DNA from: Balneola sp.
GTDB taxonomy: Bacteria > Bacteroidota > Rhodothermia > Balneolales > Balneolaceae
Assembly: GCA_017643645.1 (NCBI GenBank)
Contig: JAEPNB010000001.1
Span: forward strand, 414,649-450,048
Direction of reading: 5' to 3'
DNA: 35,400 nt
Within the stretch, counting starts at the first letter, position 1. Every line of letters begins with the position of its first letter. Positions 1 through 7,602 of the stretch are shown piece after piece. A model generated the notes under the pieces. That model made no database searches. It was not told the DNA's origin and saw only the letters and a program-made list of their open reading frames with translations. A program made the translations under genes and the position numbers.

Positions 1-75
1 GAAACGGCAACTCCGGCTGAAGCTGTATTTGGCAACGATCCTTCGCAGCCTATCATCACCAAGCCTAAAATGTGA
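1..75 (+). CDS. C-terminal end of an unidentified protein (partial)
   Basis: The first 24 codons are open and end in a TGA stop at 73-75, giving a C-terminus that reads NDPSQPIITKPKM. This looks like the proline-rich, unstructured tail of a protein that starts outside the window. Too little is present to assign a family. It runs in the same direction as the CHAT gene, whose start lies 59 bases further on, so the two could be co-transcribed. The reading frame is the only one that stays open to the left edge and ends cleanly before the next gene. Confidence 0.45.
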   Translation, partial: ETATPAEAVFGNDPSQPIITKPKM

Positions 76-134
76 TTTAATTATACTGTTAATTTTAGCC
101 TGAGAGCGTTACTATGTAGTTTAAATATTCTATT

Positions 135-3100
135 ATGCTCTTAATTCTTTTTTTGTCTTTTTTATTGCCACAACAGCCTATCGATCCTCATATATCGATA
201 ACAAGTCAGGCAAACACATATATAGAACAGATAAAACTCAACCAACAGTCAGAACTAAGTTTTTGGGCACTGAATGAGTTGTACAGTTCTAATTGCGGAA
301 TAAGTAAAGTAATAAGCAGAACTATTTCCCAATCCGGATCTTCTCTGGTGCAAAAAATATTTTCAACTTATGATTGTACCTCTAAACAGGATGAAGATTC
401 TCTGAGAATAGAACGGCTTAAATTTTATGTTTCTGAGACAGGATCATTTGCCGGTATCCTACATATTCTTTCACTTTCACTGCCACAAAAAAAATTAGAT
501 ACACTTCACGATGAGTTCAATGATAAATGGAAACAAAGCCTTTCGGAAAATGAAATCAGCTTATTAAACGCAGTTAAAAACAGAGACTTGATATCGCTCT
601 CTGAAATAAACCCGAAATACAAATCCTTTGTTCTATACTCTTTACTCTATAGTAATCACTCTGCTTCTTATTTTGATGCCGGGCAATTCAAAGCCATAAT
701 TTCCGAATTGAATAACAGGGATAGTGATAACCTATCGGATTTAGAAAACTCTATATCCAATTTCAGTCTGCTCAAAGCTGCATATGAGACAAACAGATAT
801 CAATTTATATCTACCATTTTTAATGACTTGATTAGTTCAGAACTCTATCCTAATTCAGAAAAAAAAGTAGGAATTTTTAGTGGCTTAGATTTCGCATTGA
901 GCTACATAGGGAACTTTTCCGAGTCCCTCTATCTTCAGAGAAATATTTTGATCCCCCTTTCGGAGTACTATAATCAGAAAAGCAGAACAGACTATGTACT
1001 ATTGCAACAAAGTGCAAACTTATACAATCTTGGTAAGTATCAGGAAGCTAAAGAAATACTTGAAAGGCTCTATAACGATTCGGAATCTACTATTCCAAAA
1101 TCACAACTGTACAACAATTTATCTTTGTGTTACAAGCAACTCGGAGAAAAAAATGAATACACTAATTTTCTCTTAAAAGCTATTCAAGAAGCCGAAACAA
1201 GTAACAATCAGGAACAAGACTTCTATAAAGTAAAACTGGGTTTGTATAAAAACCTTTTTGTCTACTATAATTCAATTGGGGATTCTTCGAGTGCTCTTCC
1301 GTTTATTAGAAAAGCTCAAAATTTGGCCGAACTAAAAACTGATGATTTTGAATTAGGTTCGATTCATCTTTATTTAGGAAACTACTATCTGGAAAAATTT
1401 AATGATTATGAAAAAGCTATAGCTCAATTTCAACTCGCTGAAAATAAAATATTATCTAGTCAAAATTACTTTAGTAAAAAATTTCTTCTGGATGATAAAA
1501 TAGCTCTTCTAATCAAAATGGATTCACTAAGTCAAGCTACTAAATCAATTCAAGCGATCAAGAGCTTGGCTTCACAAAATTCAGACACCCCTTTTTATAT
1601 TGAAGCTCTAATCTATGAGGCTGAAATTGCCGTATTAAAGAATAATGTTCAGGGCCTTCAAGGAACGTTAAATAGTATAAGCATTTACCCCTTGAAAGAT
1701 CTCAAATTTGAAGATCTTATAAGATACCATAATTTACACGCGACCTTACTCCTCAAAAAAAATAAGAACAGAGAAGCCTATACGTACCTAAAACCTATAC
1801 TAGATCAGATAGTTGAACGGGCGCAAGGAAGTGTGGAAGCCCAAACCGGATTTTGGACTGTAGAAAAAGAGTATCTTGATTCATTCGAACTGATGATTTC
1901 AATCCTTAATAAATTAGATTATCAAGAACAGTCAATAGTATACCTGGATAAACTTAAAACTATCAATGATGCTTCTCTTTACAATAATCCGTTATTAAAA
2001 GCCTCGAAACTGACTGAAAGTGAGCTTGCTGAAGAAAAGAAATTAGCAGAATCTATACAGAAATTACGTAATGACTATTTAAGCGCCGAAGAGAGCTCAA
2101 AGCAAAGTATAAAAACTGAAATAGACCGGCTTTCTGCTCAGCGGCAATTACTGACCAATAAAGTAACTCAAACAAATACTGAAGTAAGTATACCTATTTG
2201 GAAAGTGCAGCAACAAATGAGAAATGATGAGTTCATTTTGCATTACACAGAATTGAATGAGAAGTTATATATCAGTTCAGTCTCAAAAGAAAATACAACT
2301 CTTTTTATTCAGGAAATAACAGATGAGATTGAGCTTTTACTAAATCAAACGGCAAATGATCTTGCCAAAGGAAACACTTCACTTACTTCTTTATACAAAA
2401 TTTACCAGATACTTGATCTTAAAAGTATTCCGGATTATGTGAAACAGATTATTGTTATACCTGATAATGAATTGTACAGAATTCCAATGGATATACTTCC
2501 AACCAAGAAGCCAAATTCCTCATTCAGTTTTGGGAGCTCCAGTTATATGATTGAGGACTATAGTTTTAAATATTTTACTTCTCTTCAGGATTATTTAGAA
2601 AACAGCAGAAATACCCGGGCTACTTCGGAAACAGATTTCTCTGCTTTCGCCATTTCTTATTTTGATGACTTTCAGGAAAAATTACCATCTCTTCCTTTTG
2701 CAACACAAGAAGCTCGTGAAATTCAAAAAGTACTTACTTCATTTGAAAACAAGAAAGTATTTACCGGGAATAGTGCAACCGAACAAGTTTTTCAAAATCA
2801 ACTGACCACTTCAAAAATCTTGCATGTTGCAACACATAGTGAAGTTTCAGCCCAGGATCCATTATTCTCAACTATATATCTTAAATCGGCAATATCTAAC
2901 GGGACCAAAGGCGATGCCCTTTATGCTTATGAACTTTTTGATAACCAATTAGATAATGATCTGATTATGCTTAATTCATGTAGCTCTGGAACAGGAAATT
3001 ACCTGCAGGGAACCGGAATTATGGGTATAAGCAGGGCACTCAGGTATGCAGGAGCTAAGAGTCTGGCTTTAAATTTATGGGAAGTAAATGATAAAATAGC

Positions 3101-3350
3101 TGCGGAATTCGCAACAAATTTTTATTCCTATCTAAATAATGGCTACTCTAAAAGCGAAGCTATGAGGCAGGCAAAGATTGATCAGATTAAAACCGGAAGT
3201 GCCGATCCTCATTATTGGGGAGCTTATACTTTAATTGGAAATTCAAACCCGATCATAAAAAAACCAGTAAACTCGCAATTCGTATTACCAATACTGATAA
3301 TGGCAGGTTTACTGGTGGGTTATAAAGTTAGAAAAGAATCAAGTCTTTAG
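135..3350 (+). CDS. TPR-CHAT caspase-like peptidase, membrane anchored
   Basis: A 1071-residue protein. Residues 1-13 are a short hydrophobic leader (MLLILFLSFLLPQQ). Residues of about 230-480 hold tetratricopeptide-like helical repeats, such as the stretch ending in LYNNLSLCYKQLGE. A charged coiled linker (about 620-700) leads into a C-terminal CHAT domain (caspase HetF associated with TPRs). The predicted catalytic dyad is visible: His901 in LHVATHS and Cys949 in LNSCSSG, followed by the family-typical GIMGISRALRYAGAKS and the terminal HYWGAYTLIG block. A hydrophobic stretch at about 1049-1062 followed by KVRK suggests a C-terminal membrane anchor, which would put the protease on the periplasmic side. 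CHAT proteins are cysteine peptidases found in bacterial signalling and cell-death systems; the substrate is unknown. The next gene is convergent and encodes a membrane TPR protein that could be a partner. The family call is firm and the role is open. Confidence 0.9.
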   Translation: MLLILFLSFLLPQQPIDPHISITSQANTYIEQIKLNQQSELSFWALNELYSSNCGISKVISRTISQSGSSLVQKIFSTYDCTSKQDEDSLRIERLKFYVSETGSFAGILHILSLSLPQKKLDTLHDEFNDKWKQSLSENEISLLNAVKNRDLISLSEINPKYKSFVLYSLLYSNHSASYFDAGQFKAIISELNNRDSDNLSDLENSISNFSLLKAAYETNRYQFISTIFNDLISSELYPNSEKKVGIFSGLDFALSYIGNFSESLYLQRNILIPLSEYYNQKSRTDYVLLQQSANLYNLGKYQEAKEILERLYNDSESTIPKSQLYNNLSLCYKQLGEKNEYTNFLLKAIQEAETSNNQEQDFYKVKLGLYKNLFVYYNSIGDSSSALPFIRKAQNLAELKTDDFELGSIHLYLGNYYLEKFNDYEKAIAQFQLAENKILSSQNYFSKKFLLDDKIALLIKMDSLSQATKSIQAIKSLASQNSDTPFYIEALIYEAEIAVLKNNVQGLQGTLNSISIYPLKDLKFEDLIRYHNLHATLLLKKNKNREAYTYLKPILDQIVERAQGSVEAQTGFWTVEKEYLDSFELMISILNKLDYQEQSIVYLDKLKTINDASLYNNPLLKASKLTESELAEEKKLAESIQKLRNDYLSAEESSKQSIKTEIDRLSAQRQLLTNKVTQTNTEVSIPIWKVQQQMRNDEFILHYTELNEKLYISSVSKENTTLFIQEITDEIELLLNQTANDLAKGNTSLTSLYKIYQILDLKSIPDYVKQIIVIPDNELYRIPMDILPTKKPNSSFSFGSSSYMIEDYSFKYFTSLQDYLENSRNTRATSETDFSAFAISYFDDFQEKLPSLPFATQEAREIQKVLTSFENKKVFTGNSATEQVFQNQLTTSKILHVATHSEVSAQDPLFSTIYLKSAISNGTKGDALYAYELFDNQLDNDLIMLNSCSSGTGNYLQGTGIMGISRALRYAGAKSLALNLWEVNDKIAAEFATNFYSYLNNGYSKSEAMRQAKIDQIKTGSADPHYWGAYTLIGNSNPIIKKPVNSQFVLPILIMAGLLVGYKVRKESSL

Positions 3351-3376
3351 TATAACATAAAAAGAAGAACGGTTAA

Positions 3377-4120
3377 TTAATCGTCCATTGCATCTAAAGC
3401 GTTTATGTAAGTTTTAGCAATTCTGCTATAATCACGATCCAGATCATAAGTATTTTGAAAAGCGATTTTTGCTTCTTCCAATTGGTCTAATTGGAAGTAT
3501 GAATTTGCCAGCAACCAATATCCTTTTTCAAGAATATTTTCAGCAATACCTTTTTGCTCAGTAGCAATTTTAAAGTTAGAAGCCGCTTCTCTATACTCTC
3601 CCAAGTTATACTGAATAGAACCTAAGGTAATAGAGAACTCAGCAATTAATGTAGGGTTTTCTTCATCAGATAATTCAGTACTTAAAAGATCTTTAGCTTC
3701 CTGTGTACTTCCATCAGCCGCAAGTTGTATTGCTTTCTTTATAATGTCATTAGTTACACTTGCAGAAACACCTACATCACTCCTTACAATATCTAAACCA
3801 ATTTCAGAAATAGGAGATACAGCTGTTGTATTCTCTGAAGAATAATTCATCACACCTAGCACACCAACAAAAATTACTACAGCTGCAGCTGTTACATAGC
3901 TTGCATATCTTCTGATTTGTATAGCAACGCCCGGAGTTTTCTTTTCTCTCTTCTCTTCAATTATAGATTTAAGATTGGCAACACTTTTCATGTAGTCTAA
4001 GTAATACCCATCTTGAATTAACTCTACCCATAAGTCGTCTGTTTCTTCTTCGGATAGCCGTCCGTTAAGATAAAGATCTATCTTTCTCTCAAGATCTTTA
4101 TTAAGATTGTTTTGAATCAT
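3377..4120 (-). CDS. Single-span membrane TPR protein with anti-sigma-like architecture
   Basis: A 247-residue protein. Residues 1-70 are a hydrophilic, probably cytoplasmic segment with the motif YLNGRLSEEE, which resembles the start of anti-sigma-factor domains of Bacteroidota; the zinc-binding His/Cys residues of ZAS-type anti-sigma factors are absent. One membrane helix lies at 73-93. About 130-240 form two or three TPR units (LGSIQYNLGEYREAASNF, LLANSYFQLDQLEEA) that would be periplasmic. The start is supported by an AAAGG ribosome site upstream of the ATG. No sigma factor gene is adjacent. The gene ends 26 bases from the convergent CHAT gene, so the two share an intergenic end but not a promoter. 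A link to envelope signalling is an inference from topology; a generic TPR scaffold is the alternative. Confidence 0.7.
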   Translation of the reverse strand: MIQNNLNKDLERKIDLYLNGRLSEEETDDLWVELIQDGYYLDYMKSVANLKSIIEEKREKKTPGVAIQIRRYASYVTAAAVVIFVGVLGVMNYSSENTTAVSPISEIGLDIVRSDVGVSASVTNDIIKKAIQLAADGSTQEAKDLLSTELSDEENPTLIAEFSITLGSIQYNLGEYREAASNFKIATEQKGIAENILEKGYWLLANSYFQLDQLEEAKIAFQNTYDLDRDYSRIAKTYINALDAMDD

Positions 4121-4384
4121 TATTATTTACCTTTTAAATGCTTTCACAAACAGTTCGTATTCCAAAACCGATCATTTCAGCATGGTTTTGTACCATTATT
4201 TCAGGAAAGAAATTCTTTTATTCTTTCCGTTCGCTAACAAGAGCATCTAAACTATTGTTTGTTACAGCCGTTACCATAATAAAACATTAGAAAATCTTAA
4301 GAAATAAAATGCTATTTAATTCCTTTTTCAAATAATTGTTTTATCCTTATCTAAGATAAGTTTAAAATTTACACAAATCTTGTC
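4121..4384. other. Divergent intergenic region with three inverted repeats
   Basis: This 264-base gap must carry the promoters of the minus-strand TPR protein and the plus-strand TlpA operon. It contains CAAAACC at 4163-4169 pairing with GGTTTTG at 4184-4190, GGAAAGAA at 4204-4211 pairing with TTCTTTCC at 4221-4228, and a 15-base palindrome at 4346-4360. I see no exact TTTG/TAnnTTTG promoter and no credible gene; only two minus-strand peptide-sized reading frames are present. Confidence 0.5.
4346..4360. promoter_or_regulatory. Palindrome CTTATCT-A-AGATAAG, possible operator
   Basis: A perfect 7-1-7 palindrome lies 24 bases upstream of the TlpA-like gene start. Its size and position between the divergent genes fit a repressor or activator site for the TlpA/GH3/HD operon. 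It has no U-run after it and is too short to be a convincing terminator. The regulator is unknown. Confidence 0.35.
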
Positions 4385-5827
4385 ATGATTATAAAAAAAA
4401 CTATTCTATTTCTCTTTTCAACACTAATATTATTAAGTGCCTGCAAAAAAGATAATGGAGCAATGTCTGTTAATGGCACAATAGACTATTTAGGTGATGC
4501 TGAAATCTCAATTTCGGAACAACCATTACATTATAAATATTCTCCCAAAAAAATATATGAAGTAAATTCTATAGATAATGGTGTTTTCAGGGTTGAAATT
4601 CCTGTTATTGGAGACCAAAAATTAACTCTTTCAATAGGTGATCAATCATTACTGCTAATCGCAGACCCTGACGATGATCTTAAACTCACTATTTCACGTG
4701 CCACATTTCCAACAGATGTAGAAATTGAATCAATTCATGCGGGAGATTATGAATCTTATGAAAACTATCTAGTTGAAACGGACGGTCTAGATAAGCAAAT
4801 TGAAAAAGAAATGAACAACTTCAAAGCAGGATTAGAAAATTCAGCTTTAGAATTAAGTACGCAAAAAATTCAGATTGCGGAAAAACATCTATCAGAAACA
4901 GCATTTGAACACCTCATCATGAAAGCGCAAGGTGAATTGCTGGTAAACAAAATCAAATCAGTTGAGTATAGGTTTGGGCAGGATAATTTTAATGCTGATT
5001 CTGAAAGAAAACAGATCCTTGCAGATGCAAAGTCTAATGACTTTTTTACCTTGGAATCTTTAGAAACTCAACGCGCCGGGATAAGAGACGTGACCCATTA
5101 CTATGCACGCACTTTTGGAATTTATGATAGCGTGAATCAGGTTTACGGTAAAGATCTTGCTGAATATGACATTAAAAGACTCGCTTATGAAGAATTAAAT
5201 GAAAAGCGCCTTCAAGTAATAGATTATATAGAAGATCGCAAAGCCCGAGCTTACGCAAAAATGTTTTTAGTGGCTGAACGAATTGGAGAAATCGAATTTT
5301 CAAAAGCAGAACCCAGTTATCGATCTTATCTTGATGAATACTCAGAATTTGAAGAATACACTAACTTTTTAACGTATTTCTATAATGAAATTAAATCCGT
5401 TTCTCCCGGCGAACCGGCAAAATCCTTTTCTCTCAAAGACGAAAATGGAAACACACATACTTTAGAAGATTATAAAGGTAAATATGTGTTGCTGGATTTT
5501 TGGGCGGGCTGGTGTCAACCTTGCTTGGATGAGTTTCCCGTAATGAGAGATATTTATAACGACTTCAGCAGAGAAGATTTTGAGATCATTGGGATTTCAA
5601 CAGAAATTGATAAAGTTGTTTGGAGAAATGATATCGCTAAATTTGAAAATCCCTGGCCTCAATTATACGGAGGTAATGGTTTTGATCAGGAAACGTTTAA
5701 AGCATATAAAGGTGGTGGAATTCCATTTTATATTCTAATTGATCCGGACGGAAATATTGCCAGATATAATGATATCAGAGCCACTTTTAATTTAAGAGAA
5801 GTATTAAACGAGCTTATTGATGAATAA
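4385..5827 (+). CDS. TlpA/ResA-like thioredoxin lipoprotein
   Basis: A 480-residue protein. The N-terminus is a lipoprotein signal with lipobox LLSAC and acylated Cys20, so it is anchored in the envelope. Residues of about 25-340 form a poorly conserved region, first beta-rich and then alpha-helical, as in Bacteroidota TlpA proteins that carry a DUF4369-like N-terminal domain. Residues of about 345-478 are a thioredoxin fold of the TlpA/ResA type. The redox site is WAGWCQPC with Cys377 and Cys380, and the cis-proline loop is GGGIPFYILIDPDG. The likely role is reducing or isomerising disulfides of envelope proteins. It is the first gene of an overlapping set: the next gene starts inside its last codons. 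Confidence 0.88.
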   Translation: MIIKKTILFLFSTLILLSACKKDNGAMSVNGTIDYLGDAEISISEQPLHYKYSPKKIYEVNSIDNGVFRVEIPVIGDQKLTLSIGDQSLLLIADPDDDLKLTISRATFPTDVEIESIHAGDYESYENYLVETDGLDKQIEKEMNNFKAGLENSALELSTQKIQIAEKHLSETAFEHLIMKAQGELLVNKIKSVEYRFGQDNFNADSERKQILADAKSNDFFTLESLETQRAGIRDVTHYYARTFGIYDSVNQVYGKDLAEYDIKRLAYEELNEKRLQVIDYIEDRKARAYAKMFLVAERIGEIEFSKAEPSYRSYLDEYSEFEEYTNFLTYFYNEIKSVSPGEPAKSFSLKDENGNTHTLEDYKGKYVLLDFWAGWCQPCLDEFPVMRDIYNDFSREDFEIIGISTEIDKVVWRNDIAKFENPWPQLYGGNGFDQETFKAYKGGGIPFYILIDPDGNIARYNDIRATFNLREVLNELIDE

Positions 5828-6950
5828 ATCTATTTATAAATTTCAGTTCTTAATCTTAGTAACAGTACTTTTTATCAACTCGTGTAGTCCTGAAGAACCT
5901 GCTGAAAAAAAACCTTCATTTACTGATAAGCAACTCGGACAAATGTTGGTAGTTGGTTTTCGAGGAACTGAAATTAATTCTGAAAGCCCAATTGTTCGGG
6001 ATATAAAAGAAAGAAATTTAGGAGGAGTCATTCTATATAGTTACGACTACCTAGCAAATTCATATAATAGAAATATTGATTCTCCCGATCAGCTCTTACA
6101 ACTCAATAGCGCTCTGGTTGGGTATTCTTTAAACCCGCCCTTTATTTCCGTAGAACATGATGGAAGTGAGTATTCAGCTTTACACAATTTATATCCTTCT
6201 ATGGAAAACATTTTTGAGCAAAACTCTTTTTCAGATACGCTCAAAGTAATAAATAATTCCAGACGATTTGCTCAGGAATTTATGGTTGTTGGAATAAATA
6301 CAAACTTGCATCCACGATTGGATCTAAAAACTAAAGAATCATCTGATGCTCCATTAATTTCTTCCGATCCACAAAAAGTCACAGAAATCTCTAACCTGAT
6401 TCTGGATGAATACGATACCGAAAAATTGTTAAGCGTTCCTAAATACTTTCCGGGCTATACTGTTGATTATAATCCAACTGATTCAACAGACAATATAACT
6501 TCATCCTGGTCTGAAGATTTTCTGACTCCGTACAAAAACCTGTTTGAACAACGAACTATCAGAGCAATCCAAGTCTCCCATGCTACTAACGCACATATCG
6601 ATTCCTCCTGGCCCGGCACTTTCTCTCATTCAACTGTTTCAGGTTTACTACGTGACTCTCTTGGATTTGAAGGTGTGGTATTCTCTGATGACCTTCAAAA
6701 ACCCATCATCAACTTGAATTATGATCTGGAAACCTCGATTCTACAATCAATAAATGCCGGAGTAGATGTTTTGGTATTTGGAAATAATTTTAAATACGAT
6801 GAAGCTATAGCACAGAAAGCTATTGCCATCATTCAAAAATTATTGAAAGAAGGAAAAATTAAGCCCGAAACTATCGAAGCTGCTCTAAAAAGAATTGACC
6901 AGCTTAAACAAGATGTTATTGCCGAGCTCTGTACATGTCTGACTACATAG
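5820..6950 (+). CDS. GH3/NagZ-like lipoprotein with degenerate active-site motifs
   Basis: I chose the ATG at 5820; a TTG lies just one codon upstream. The start overlaps the end of the TlpA-like gene by 8 bases, which indicates translational coupling. The 376-residue product has a lipobox (FINSC, Cys22) and the TIM-barrel pattern of glycoside hydrolase family 3, close to beta-N-acetylhexosaminidase NagZ: KQLGQMLVVGFRG, NLGGVILYSYDY, NTNLHPRLDL and FEGVVFSDDL. The Asp290-Asp291 pair contains the nucleophile position. However, the NagZ motif KHFPGHG followed by a DSH loop, which carries substrate-binding residues and the acid/base histidine, reads KYFPGYT (from Lys208) and then DSTDN. The DQEGGRV motif reads EHDGSEY. 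It may therefore be a non-catalytic sugar-binding relative or an enzyme with altered chemistry. The fold call is firm and the activity is doubtful. Confidence 0.82.
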   Translation: MNKSIYKFQFLILVTVLFINSCSPEEPAEKKPSFTDKQLGQMLVVGFRGTEINSESPIVRDIKERNLGGVILYSYDYLANSYNRNIDSPDQLLQLNSALVGYSLNPPFISVEHDGSEYSALHNLYPSMENIFEQNSFSDTLKVINNSRRFAQEFMVVGINTNLHPRLDLKTKESSDAPLISSDPQKVTEISNLILDEYDTEKLLSVPKYFPGYTVDYNPTDSTDNITSSWSEDFLTPYKNLFEQRTIRAIQVSHATNAHIDSSWPGTFSHSTVSGLLRDSLGFEGVVFSDDLQKPIINLNYDLETSILQSINAGVDVLVFGNNFKYDEAIAQKAIAIIQKLLKEGKIKPETIEAALKRIDQLKQDVIAELCTCLTT

Positions 6951-7588
6951 AAAGAACAGCACAATTTGTTCAAAACCAACTTGAGGGAGAAGGTTCGGGT
7001 CATGATTGGTGGCATATTTTAAGAGTGTGGAATATGTCAAAAAGGTTGGCTTCAGAAACAACCGATCCTGTTTCAACTTTGGTAATTGAATTAGCTGCGC
7101 TGTTACATGATATAGCAGATCATAAGTTCCATGATGGAGACTTAACTGTTGGGCCAAAAGTAGCCTCTGAATGGTTGCACTCTATTAAGGTTGATAAGGA
7201 AGTCATTGATCATGTATCTGATATCATCAAAGACCTTTCATTTAAAGGAGCCGAAGTTGCTACGCCAATGAAAACCATGGAAGGCAAGATCGTTCAGGAT
7301 GCCGATCGTTTGGATGCCATCGGAGCCATCGGGATTGCCCGTGCTTTTGCTTATGGCGGTTATAAATCACGTGAATTGTATAACCCGAACATAGAATCTG
7401 TTTCGCATTCCAGTTTTGAAGCATACAGAAAGGATGAAGGGCATACCATCAACCATTTCTATGAAAAGCTTTTTCTTCTGAAAGATCGAATGAATACCGA
7501 ATCCGCCAAAAAAATAGCTGAAGAACGACATACTTATATGAAAGAATATGTAGATCGTTTCTTACAAGAATGGGATGGAAATCAATAA
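6935..7588 (+). CDS. HD-domain phosphohydrolase (YpgQ/YedJ-like)
   Basis: A 217-residue cytoplasmic protein with the metal-binding HD signature: His27 in GHDWWHILRV, His58-Asp59 in LLHDIADHKF, and the DADRLDAIGA block from Asp122. This layout matches small HD hydrolases such as YpgQ and YedJ, which hydrolyse nucleotides or related phosphate compounds; the natural substrate is not clear. The ATG overlaps the end of the GH3-like gene by 16 bases, so it is probably the third gene of the same operon. No signal peptide is visible, unlike its two upstream neighbours. The length is normal for the family. Confidence 0.85.
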   Translation: MSDYIERTAQFVQNQLEGEGSGHDWWHILRVWNMSKRLASETTDPVSTLVIELAALLHDIADHKFHDGDLTVGPKVASEWLHSIKVDKEVIDHVSDIIKDLSFKGAEVATPMKTMEGKIVQDADRLDAIGAIGIARAFAYGGYKSRELYNPNIESVSHSSFEAYRKDEGHTINHFYEKLFLLKDRMNTESAKKIAEERHTYMKEYVDRFLQEWDGNQ

Positions 7589-7602
7589 GATCTCTTTTGC
7601 AT

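Noticed and set aside
101-143. TGAGAGC / GCTCTTA pairing across the start of the CHAT gene, like the two signal-peptide hairpins
   Set aside because: Stem is only 7 pairs with one wobble and the loop is 29 bases, so it is not a credible terminator.
4134-4196. Minus-strand reading frame of 20 codons upstream of the membrane TPR gene, plus a similar 19-codon frame just before it
   Set aside because: No clear ribosome site, very short, and overlapping an inverted repeat; could be a leader peptide but nothing supports translation.
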